64,000 bases of DNA. It comes from Streptomyces asiaticus. Its GTDB lineage: Bacteria; Actinomycetota; Actinomycetes; Streptomycetales; Streptomycetaceae. Shown here piece after piece: positions 58,162 to 64,000 of this stretch. The DNA lies in the NCBI RefSeq assembly GCF_018138715.1, contig NZ_JAGSHX010000006.1, positions 8,122,001-8,186,000 of the forward strand. The letters run 5' to 3'. Position 1 is the first letter of the stretch; each line of letters starts with the position of its first letter. The notes beneath the pieces were generated by a model that was not told the origin of the DNA, ran no database searches, and saw only the letters and a list, made by a program, of their open reading frames with translations. The position numbers were made by a program, and so were the translations under genes.

Positions 58162-58271
58162 GAATGCCTCCTGATGCGGGGTGGGGCGGGCTGAAGCGGG
58201 GCGGGGCGGGGCCCGGTCGGGGTCCGTGGCGGTGGCGATGACGTGATACACAGCACGAGCAATATAGCGCG

Positions 58272-58300
58272 CTTGCAATTACTGCGTCTGCAAGTATTGT
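58272..58300 (+). promoter_or_regulatory. MFS operon promoter overlapped by MarR-type half-sites
   Basis: TTGCAA (58273-58278 region) and TATTGT (58295-58300) are spaced by 16-17 bases as -35 and -10. CTTGCA (58272-58277) and TGCAAG (58289-58294) form an inverted repeat straddling the spacer. The layout fits a repressor site for the divergent MarR. Confidence 0.6.
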
Positions 58301-58344
58301 GGATGCTCGTAAAGGGCGGTAGCAATCTCTTGGAGTGAACTTTC

Positions 58345-59550
58345 ATGCCCATCGCACTGCTGGCCCTCGCCATCGGGGCCTTTGGGATCGGAACCACCGA
58401 GTTCGTGATCATGGGGCTGCTGCCCGAGGTCGCCGGGGACTTCGATGTGTCCATCCCCACCGCCGGATTCCTGGTGACCGGCTACGCGCTCGGCGTCATG
58501 GTCGGCGCGCCGCTGATGACCGCGCTCGGTACGAAGATCTCCCGCAAGCGCATGCTGATGCTGCTGATGGGGCTGTTCGTGGTGGGCAATCTGCTCTCCG
58601 CGGTCGCCCCCGCCTTCGGCGTGATGGCCGCGGGGCGGATCGTCGCCTCCTTCGCGCACGGCGCGTTCTTCGGCATCGGATCGGTCGTCGCGGCCGATCT
58701 GGTCGCGCCCGAGAAGAAGGCCGGAGCCATCTCGATGATGTTCACCGGCCTGACCATCGCCAATGTCGTCGGCGTGCCGCTCGGCACCTCGATCGGCCAG
58801 TCGCTGGGGTGGCGGACCACCTTCTTCCTCGTCGCGGCGCTCGGCGTGATCGGCCTGGCGGGCATCGCCAAGCTCGTTCCCGACATCCCCAAGCCGGAGG
58901 GTGTGCACCTGATCCATGAGCTGGCGGCCTTCCGCAATGCACAGGTGCTGCTGGCCATGGCGATGACCGTGCTCGGCTTCGGCGGTGTCTTCGCCGCCAT
59001 CACCTACATCGCGCCGATGATGACCGAGGTCGCGGGCTTCGCGGACTCCTCCGTCACCTGGCTGCTGGTCCTCTTCGGGCTCGGCATGGTCGGCGGCAAT
59101 CTCCTCGGCGGCCGGTTCGCCGACCGGGCCCTGATGCCGATGCTGTACGTGTCGCTGGGCGCCCTCGCACTGGTCCTGGCCGCGTTCACCTTCACCGCCC
59201 ACAACAAAATCGCGGCCGCCGTCTCCATCGCCCTCGTCGGGGCCCTGGGCTTCGCCACCGTGCCCCCGCTCCAGAAGCGGGTGCTGGACCACGCGGCGGG
59301 TGCCCCCACCCTCGCCTCCGCCGTCAACATCGGCGCCTTCAACCTGGGCAACGCGCTCTCGGCCTGGCTCGGCGGCCTGGTGATCTCGGCCGGACTCGGC
59401 TACACCGCGCCCAACTGGGTCGGCGCCATCCTCGCCGGATCCGCCCTGGTCCTCGCCGTCCTCTCGGCCGCCCTGGAGCGCCGCGACGCCCGCCGCGGCC
59501 CCGACGGCGCCACCACCGAACCGGCCCGCGCGTTCACCGGCCGGCACTGA
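58345..59550 (+). CDS. MFS transporter, DHA1 family (AraJ/arabinose-efflux-like)
   Basis: A 401-residue, 12-helix exporter. The N-terminus LLALAIGAFGIGTTEFVIMGLLPEV (in parts), TGYALGVMVGAPLMTALGTK at helix 2-3 and FAHGAFFGIGSVVAADLV at helix 4 identify the AraJ/CmlR-like DHA1 subgroup. It probably exports small toxic compounds or sugars. It is first in a plus-strand set with an HbpS/GlcG-like protein and an aldo/keto reductase, and divergent from MarR. Confidence 0.9.
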   Translation: MPIALLALAIGAFGIGTTEFVIMGLLPEVAGDFDVSIPTAGFLVTGYALGVMVGAPLMTALGTKISRKRMLMLLMGLFVVGNLLSAVAPAFGVMAAGRIVASFAHGAFFGIGSVVAADLVAPEKKAGAISMMFTGLTIANVVGVPLGTSIGQSLGWRTTFFLVAALGVIGLAGIAKLVPDIPKPEGVHLIHELAAFRNAQVLLAMAMTVLGFGGVFAAITYIAPMMTEVAGFADSSVTWLLVLFGLGMVGGNLLGGRFADRALMPMLYVSLGALALVLAAFTFTAHNKIAAAVSIALVGALGFATVPPLQKRVLDHAAGAPTLASAVNIGAFNLGNALSAWLGGLVISAGLGYTAPNWVGAILAGSALVLAVLSAALERRDARRGPDGATTEPARAFTGRH

Positions 59551-59606
59551 GCCACCCCGTACCGAACACCGAACAGCACCACCACCATCAAGGAGACCGA
59601 CCCGCC

Positions 59607-60032
59607 ATGAGCACCCCCGAGACCGCCGTCGCCCCGCTGACCACCAAGGACGCCGAGGCCCTCGTCCAGGCCGCCCGCGCCGCCGCCGAGGCGGCCGGGG
59701 TGGCGGCCGCCATCAGCGTCCTCGACGCCGGTGGCCATCTGCTGGCCTTCCGACGCGACGACCGGGCCGTACTGATCGCCGGGGAGACCAGCACCCGCAA
59801 GGCGTTCACCGCGCTCCAGCTGGACGCCCCCACCGCGGGCCTGGTCGACGCGGTCCAGCCCGGAGGTGCCTTCCACACCCTGCCCACCGCCCTCGACCGC
59901 CCGCTGCTGTTCATCGCCGGTGGCGTCCCGGTCCACCGCGACGGCCGGCTGATCGGCGCGCTCGGCGTGGGCGGTGGCGCTCCCGAGCAGGACCACGAGA
60001 TCGCCACCACGGCGGTCGCGACGCTCGGCTGA
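59607..60032 (+). CDS. GlcG/HbpS family heme-binding-like protein
   Basis: A 141-residue single-domain protein: LTTKDAEALVQAARAAAEA, AAISVLDAGGHLLAFRRDD, TSTRKAFTALQLDAPT, GGVPVHRDGRLIGALGVGGG, EQDHEIATTAVATLG. These are the GlcG/HbpS marks. HbpS in Streptomyces binds heme outside the cell and works with the SenS/SenR system; here no signal peptide is present, so an intracellular, perhaps flavin- or heme-sensing role is more likely. AAGGAGA lies ahead of the ATG. Operon with the MFS and AKR genes. Confidence 0.88.
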   Translation: MSTPETAVAPLTTKDAEALVQAARAAAEAAGVAAAISVLDAGGHLLAFRRDDRAVLIAGETSTRKAFTALQLDAPTAGLVDAVQPGGAFHTLPTALDRPLLFIAGGVPVHRDGRLIGALGVGGGAPEQDHEIATTAVATLG

Positions 60033-60088
60033 GCCCCCCGGGCCGCAGAACCGCACAGCACACCACCCACGACCCGACGAAGGACACC

Positions 60089-60913
60089 ATGACCTCCGTA
60101 CCCAACGTCACCCTCCACACCGGCCTCGAGATCCCGCAGCTGGGCTTCGGCGTCTTCCAGGTGGAGGACGAGCGGACCACCGGCGCGGTGCGCTCCGCCA
60201 TCGAGGCCGGCTACCGCTCCATCGACACCGCGGCCATCTACGGCAACGAGGCCGGTGTCGGCCGTGCCCTGGCCGAGTCCGGTGTCCCCCGCGAGGAGCT
60301 GTTCCTCACCACCAAGCTGTGGAACGCGGACCAGGGGTACGACTCCACCCTCGCGGCCTTCGATGCCAGCCTGGCCAAGCTGGGCACCGACTATGTGGAC
60401 CTCTACCTGATCCACTGGCCCACCCCGGCCCGTGACCTCTACCTGGACACCTGGCGCGCCCTGGAGAAGCTGCTGGCCGACGGCCGCACCCGCGCCATCG
60501 GCGTGTCCAACTTCCAGCCCGCCCACCTGGGGCGGCTGCTGGACCACAGTGGTGTGGTCCCCGTCATCAACCAGGTGGAGCTGCACCCCTACCTCCAGCA
60601 GGGGGAGCTGCGGGCCTTCCACGCCCAGCACAACATCGCCACCGAGGCGTGGAGCCCGCTGGCCCAGGGCGCCCTTCTCCAGGACCCCGCGCTCACCGCG
60701 ATAGCGCGGCGGCACGGCAAGACGCCCGCCCAGGTGGTCCTGCGCTGGCACCTCCAGCTGGGGAACGTCGTGATCCCCAAGTCCGTGACCCCCGCCCGCA
60801 TCCGGGAGAACATCGACGTCTTCGACTTCACCCTCACCCCTGAGGACATCGAGGCGATCAGCGCTCTCGACCGCGGTCAGCGCACCGGGCCGGACCCCGA
60901 CACCCTCAACTGA
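60089..60913 (+). CDS. Aldo/keto reductase (2,5-diketo-D-gluconate reductase-like)
   Basis: A 274-residue AKR5-type reductase with the tetrad in order: Asp and Tyr in SIDTAAIYGNE, Lys in TTKLWNAD, His in YLIHWPTP. The NADPH site IPKSVTPARIRENIDVFDF completes it. It reduces aldehydes or diketo-sugars. It lies 56 bases after the HbpS-like gene and is the last gene of the MarR-controlled set, suggesting a carbonyl- or quinone-stress response. A four-copy 13-bp tandem repeat lies 25 bases after its stop. Confidence 0.92.
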   Translation: MTSVPNVTLHTGLEIPQLGFGVFQVEDERTTGAVRSAIEAGYRSIDTAAIYGNEAGVGRALAESGVPREELFLTTKLWNADQGYDSTLAAFDASLAKLGTDYVDLYLIHWPTPARDLYLDTWRALEKLLADGRTRAIGVSNFQPAHLGRLLDHSGVVPVINQVELHPYLQQGELRAFHAQHNIATEAWSPLAQGALLQDPALTAIARRHGKTPAQVVLRWHLQLGNVVIPKSVTPARIRENIDVFDFTLTPEDIEAISALDRGQRTGPDPDTLN

Positions 60914-60938
60914 CCCGGCCACCGCGCCACTGGACCAC

Positions 60939-60990
60939 CCCACTCGACCGTCCCACTCGACCGTCCCACTCGACCGTCCCACTCGACCGT
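60939..60990. repeat. 13-bp tandem repeat, four perfect copies
   Basis: CCCACTCGACCGT repeated exactly four times, downstream of the aldo/keto reductase and 87 bases before a truncated monooxygenase gene. Unit length is not a multiple of three, and no frame crosses it usefully. Confidence 0.85.
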
Positions 60991-61077
60991 GCCGCCGCGG
61001 CCGTGCTCATCAGCCGGCCGGGGCGGCGCGGCCCGTTCCCGCCCCGTTTCCCCTCTCCCGGAAGCCGTCCTCGCATC

Positions 61078-61511
61078 ATGCCCACTGCCCTGAACCGCCT
61101 GACCCACCCCGGTGGCCGCCTCACCCTCGGCCTGGAACTCCCCCTGGACAACGACTGGGGGCAGTCCCGGCTGGCCACCGACCGGAAGGCGGGCCGCCCC
61201 TTCGGCGTGCCGTCCCTCGACGCACACGCCCATCTGGCCCGCCTCGCCGACCGGTCCGGATTCGCCGCCCTGTGGGTCCGTGACGTCCCGCTGTACGACC
61301 CGGTGCACTTCGGCGACGCGGGGTCGGTGTTCGAGACCTTCACCCACCTGGGACATCTCGCGGCGGTCACCGAACGCGCGGTCCTCGGCACCGCGGCCGT
61401 CGTCCTGCCGCTGCGCCGGCCGCTTCTGGTCGCCAAGGCGGCCGCGACCGTCGACGCCCTGTCCTGCGGGCGCTTCGTCCTCGGCCTGGCCAGTGGTGAC
61501 CGTCCCGTCGA
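61078..61511 (+). pseudogene. LLM class oxidoreductase (BA3436-type), 5' fragment
   Basis: The N-terminal 145 residues of a luciferase-type oxidoreductase: LTLGLELPLDNDWGQSRLA, AGRPFGVPSLDAHAHLARLAD, FAALWVRDVPLYDPVHFGD, VLPLRRPLLVAKAAATVDAL and LGLASGDRPVEWP. Intact relatives are near 300 residues. The sequence then changes without a stop into another frame carrying an RpiR-type SIS domain. So the 3' half has been deleted and fused to a second truncated gene. It has an ATG at 61078 but only a weak ribosome site. Confidence 0.82.
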
Positions 61512-62066
61512 ATGGCCCAGACCGCCAAGCAGGTCAGCGGCGACGCCATCAGCCGGGCCGTCGATCTGCTGCACGAGGCGGACGCGGTGGTGTTCTGCTG
61601 CATGGGCTCCTCCAGCATCGCCGCGGAGGAGGGGGTCATGCGGTTCACCCGAGCGGGTAAGAAGTGTCTGCTCTACCGCGACCAGAGCGTGCAGGTCATG
61701 CTGGCCACCATCCTGACGCCACGGGATGTGCTCATCGGCATCAGCGACTCCGGCAAGTCCACCGCCATCGTGGACGCCATGCGGCTCGCCCGGCAGACCG
61801 GGGCCACCTCCATCGGCATCACCTCCGTCCAGGACAGCCCGCTGGCGGAGCTCAGCGATGTGCCGCTGTTCACCTCCAACGTCGCGGGGGAGGGGCTGTA
61901 CGGGGAGTCCGTCACCTCGAAGTGGGGCCGGCTGCTGCTGATCGACATCCTCTACGCCAGCTACGCGGCACGCCACTTCGACGACACCCTCCAGCACCTC
62001 AAGGAGACCTACGAGGCGGGCATCCGCCACTCCCGTTCCCCCGGAAGCCCGCCGGTGGAGAGCTGA
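61512..62066 (+). pseudogene. RpiR/MurR family regulator, SIS-domain fragment
   Basis: Starts at an ATG (61512) with TAKQVSGDAISRAVDLLHEA, then FCCMGSSSIAAEEGVMRF, VLIGISDSGKSTAIVDAMRLA and TSIGITSVQDSPLAELSDV: the sugar-phosphate-binding SIS domain of RpiR regulators. The N-terminal HTH of about 80-100 residues is missing. A 184-residue free SIS protein could be made from this ATG, but the gene's 5' part has been lost at the joint with the LLM fragment, so I call it a remnant. Confidence 0.8.
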
Positions 62067-62079
62067 CCACCGGGGCCGG

Positions 62080-62667
62080 TCACCTGGACATGATGTGCAG
62101 GACCGCCGTACCGTCCTCCCCGGCGGCCATCAGGATCACCACGGCGCCGGGCTGGGCGGCCGGCCGCATGGTGCTCACCCTTCCGCACACGTTGCTGCTG
62201 CCGTGTTCGCGCAGCACGGTGAGGCATCCCTGGCCGGGGCCGCTCGCCCCGCCCCGGGAGCGGTTGCCGCCCGACTCCACCGTGTACGTGACCTTGTTCG
62301 GGCCGATCTCGTCCACGGTCAGCGTCGCCGGACCGGCCGGGCCCTCGAAACGGACCGTCACCCGCTCGGACACCGCGACCTCGCAGTTGCCGTCCGCGCA
62401 GGCGCCGATGTCACGCCCGTCCGCCGCCGACTCCGACGGTTTCGCCGAGGCGCCGGGATCGCCGGAAGGGCTGCCCGAGGGCCGTGCGGAACGGGACTCC
62501 GACGGGTTCCCACCGTGCGAGGGTGCCCCGTCGGTCGTGTCAGAACCGCCGCAACCGGCCACGGTCAGGGCGGTCAGCACCACCATCACGGCCGCCGTAC
62601 GGCCCAGTCCCGGCTGATGCGCTCGCGCCCCGCGCGTTCCACGTACCGATCTCATGGTGGTCATCAT
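62080..62667 (-). CDS. Hypothetical lipoprotein
   Basis: A 195-residue secreted protein with a signal peptide and lipobox (VLTALTVAGCGGSD), a Ser/Gly/Pro-rich linker of about 50 residues, and a small C-terminal domain with four Cys (ACADGNCEV; GQGCLTVLREHGSSNVCG) that may form two disulfides. The DGNCEV...VTVRF pattern recurs in Streptomyces lipoproteins of unknown function. The start could be any of three Met codons (62667, 62664, 62655). It is convergent with the SIS-domain fragment and divides it from the acyl-CoA dehydrogenase. Confidence 0.78.
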   Translation of the reverse strand: MMTTMRSVRGTRGARAHQPGLGRTAAVMVVLTALTVAGCGGSDTTDGAPSHGGNPSESRSARPSGSPSGDPGASAKPSESAADGRDIGACADGNCEVAVSERVTVRFEGPAGPATLTVDEIGPNKVTYTVESGGNRSRGGASGPGQGCLTVLREHGSSNVCGRVSTMRPAAQPGAVVILMAAGEDGTAVLHIMSR

Positions 62668-62715
62668 GACCGGTGTCCCGGCGTGCCCGGGTGCGACATT
62701 CCGTCGCGGGGCCGG

Positions 62716-63855
62716 TCAGGGGGCGAGTTGGCGGCTGATGATGAGCCGCTGGATCTGGTTGGTGCCCTCGAAGATCTGCATGATCTTCGCTTCGCGCATA
62801 TAGCGCTCCACGGGGAAGTCGCGGGTGTAGCCGTAGCCGCCGAAGACCTGGACGGCGTCCGTGGTCACCTTCATGGCGGCGTCGGTCGCCGTCAGCTTGG
62901 CGACGCTGGCCTGCCGGGTGTACGGGCGCCCCTGGTCGCGGCGGCGGGCCGCGTCCAGATAGGTGGCGCGCGCGGAGTCGACCGCGGCGGCCATGTCGGC
63001 CAGCAGGAAGCCGAGCCCCTGATGGTCGATGATCCTGCGGCCGAAGGCGGTGCGTTCGTGGGCGTAGCCGACCGCGGCGTCCAGGGCCGCCTGGGCGAGC
63101 CCGGTGGCGCAGGCGGCGACGCCCAGCCGGCCGGAGTCCAGGGCCTGGAAGGCGATGTGGAGCCCCTGGCCCTCGCCGCCGATGAGCCGGTCGGTGGCGA
63201 GGAGGGCGTCGTCCCAGAAGGCGGAGGTGGTGGGGATGGCGTGCAGGCCCATCTTCTCCTCGGGGCGGCCGAAGGTGAGGCCGTCGGTGTGGCCGGGCGC
63301 GAAGAAGCAGGAGATGCCATCGCTGCCGGGGGCGGTGCGGGCGAACAGGGCGTAGAAGTCCGCCTTGCCGCCGTGGGTGATCCACGCCTTGGTGCCGTTG
63401 ATCCGGTAGGCGTCGGGGGCCTTCTCGGCGCGGCAGGTCAGGGCTGCCGCGTCGGACCCGGCCTGGGGCTCGGACAGGCTGTACCCGCCGATGAGCCGGC
63501 CGCCGAGGATGTCCTCCGCCCAGCGTTCGCGCTGCCCGGTGGTGCCGAACGTGAGCAGGGGGAAGGCGGCGAGGGTGTGGACGCTGGTGGCGATGGCGAC
63601 GGCGGCCCAGCGCGCCGCCAGCTCCTCCAGGACCTGGAGGTAGACCTCGTAGGGCTGGCCGCCCCCGCCGAACTCCTCCGGGTAGGGCAGGCCCAGCAGC
63701 CCGGCGTCGCCCAGCAGGCGGAACAGGCCCTCGGGGTAGGTCTCGCCGCGTTCGTGCCCGTCGACGCGGGGGGCGAGCTCCTTGTCGGCGATCTCGCGGA
63801 CGAGGTCGAGCAGGTCCTCGGCCTCACGGGTGGGAAGCAGACGGTCGACGGGCAT
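62716..63855 (-). CDS. Acyl-CoA dehydrogenase
   Basis: A 379-residue FAD enzyme for alpha,beta-dehydrogenation of acyl-CoA. The N-terminal helical domain is followed by YSLSEPQAGSDAAAL (FAD/substrate contact) and WITHGGKADFYALFA; the C-terminal part has ERTAFGRRIIDHQG, QVFGGYGYTRDFPVERYMREAK (in parts) and the catalytic Glu in QIFEGTNQIQR. All the expected motifs are intact. The substrate chain is not clear; branched- or short-chain types share these features. The preceding gene on this strand runs off the window. Confidence 0.93.
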   Translation of the reverse strand: MPVDRLLPTREAEDLLDLVREIADKELAPRVDGHERGETYPEGLFRLLGDAGLLGLPYPEEFGGGGQPYEVYLQVLEELAARWAAVAIATSVHTLAAFPLLTFGTTGQRERWAEDILGGRLIGGYSLSEPQAGSDAAALTCRAEKAPDAYRINGTKAWITHGGKADFYALFARTAPGSDGISCFFAPGHTDGLTFGRPEEKMGLHAIPTTSAFWDDALLATDRLIGGEGQGLHIAFQALDSGRLGVAACATGLAQAALDAAVGYAHERTAFGRRIIDHQGLGFLLADMAAAVDSARATYLDAARRRDQGRPYTRQASVAKLTATDAAMKVTTDAVQVFGGYGYTRDFPVERYMREAKIMQIFEGTNQIQRLIISRQLAP

Positions 63856-63911
63856 CAGGGGCGCTCCTGAGGTGCGGACGGGCGAGGAGAGGTGCTGAGG
63901 GGGGGCCGGGG

Positions 63912-64000
63912 TCAGACGGAGACGGCCGCGGGGGCGTCGGCGGAGGCGGTCAGATCGTCCAGGGCCGCGCGGGCCGTGGCGCGGAACTCCTCGACCCGGG
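63912..64000 (-). CDS. 3' end of an unidentified gene, cut by the window edge
   Basis: An open frame enters from beyond base 64000 and ends with RVEEFRATARAALDDLTAS, then an Ala-rich tail and TGA at 63914-63912. The 28 visible residues are a helical, low-specificity tail; I cannot assign a family. It lies 57 bases upstream of the acyl-CoA dehydrogenase on the same strand, so it may belong to the same operon. Confidence 0.5.
   Translation of the reverse strand, partial: RVEEFRATARAALDDLTASADAPAAVSV

Noticed and set aside
62095..63870. 591-codon plus-strand frame opposite the lipoprotein and acyl-CoA dehydrogenase
   Set aside because: Antisense of genes with intact motifs; crosses their intergenic gap; composition typical of a shadow frame.
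1..64000. CRISPR arrays, tRNA or rRNA genes, insertion sequences, phage genes, large biosynthetic gene clusters
   Set aside because: Looked for repeats with spacers, cloverleaf-type conserved ends, transposase motifs and modular synthase motifs; none was seen. The tandem repeats found have no spacers.

Overview
The window is high-GC DNA with the codon habits, short intergenic gaps, GTG/TTG starts and gene families of a Streptomyces-like actinomycete: a SigB/SigF-class sigma factor next to a DUF5133 protein, an ECF41 sigma factor, a cobalamin riboswitch, an actinobacterial Cys-bearing leader peptide, an F420-reductase-like protein and several apparently leaderless genes. It looks like accessory chromosome: almost every locus is a small catabolic or redox cassette with its own regulator, and no tRNA, rRNA, CRISPR, IS element or prophage gene was recognised.

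Layout. 0-9.6 kb: a broken ABC exporter coupled to a DHA2 drug exporter; an NmrA-type oxidoreductase divergent from a WYL regulator; a threonine dehydratase; remnants of an amidase/AsnC pair; DUF5133 plus a stress-type sigma factor; TetR with an SDR; a quinone oxidoreductase. 9.8-18 kb: a two-component flavin monooxygenase set (SDR, flavin reductase, NtaA-type monooxygenase interrupted by an in-frame TAG) with an IclR regulator and repeated palindromic operators, an amine oxidase, then a leader peptide ahead of two luciferase-like monooxygenases. 18-30.6 kb: a carbon-catabolic island with an AttM/BlcC-type lactonase, a hydroxyacid-oxoacid transhydrogenase-type Fe dehydrogenase, an MHS transporter, an atypical SDR, an FMN alpha-hydroxyacid oxidase, a semialdehyde dehydrogenase, a Zn alcohol dehydrogenase, a hydratase, an F420-reductase-like protein, TetR and IclR. 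Two operator-like motifs recur across this island.

30.7-40 kb: an FHA protein, damaged secreted/lipoprotein genes, an ECF41 sigma gene with a textbook ECF41 promoter in front of its AhpD-like neighbour, a B12 riboswitch with a complete corrinoid/iron-type ABC importer, and an epoxide hydrolase. 40-47 kb: an aryl-CoA degradation cluster (CoA ligase, two-domain salicylyl-CoA/2-aminobenzoyl-CoA hydroxylase, thioesterase, cupin, RidA, PaaX). 47-52.5 kb: a secreted lyase-like protein and an unusual operon of an L-amino-acid-oxidase-like flavoprotein, a TPP enzyme lacking the usual decarboxylase catalytic residues, and a PixA/AidA inclusion-body protein. This operon is the best candidate here for an undescribed system. 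52.9-55 kb: a mosaic of three broken genes. 55-64 kb: AKR/LysR, MarR with an MFS/HbpS-like/AKR operon, a fused pair of truncated genes, a lipoprotein and an acyl-CoA dehydrogenase.

A theme of the window is decay by deletion. At least eight gene remnants abut one another at clean joints (near 504, 5283-5303, 32244, 33340, 38688, 53399, 53770 and 61511), and there are also single-base or dinucleotide frameshifts (poly-G at 31816, GT repeat at 54454) and one nonsense codon (12381). Either this segment is being eroded in a real genome or the assembly carries errors; read coverage would decide.
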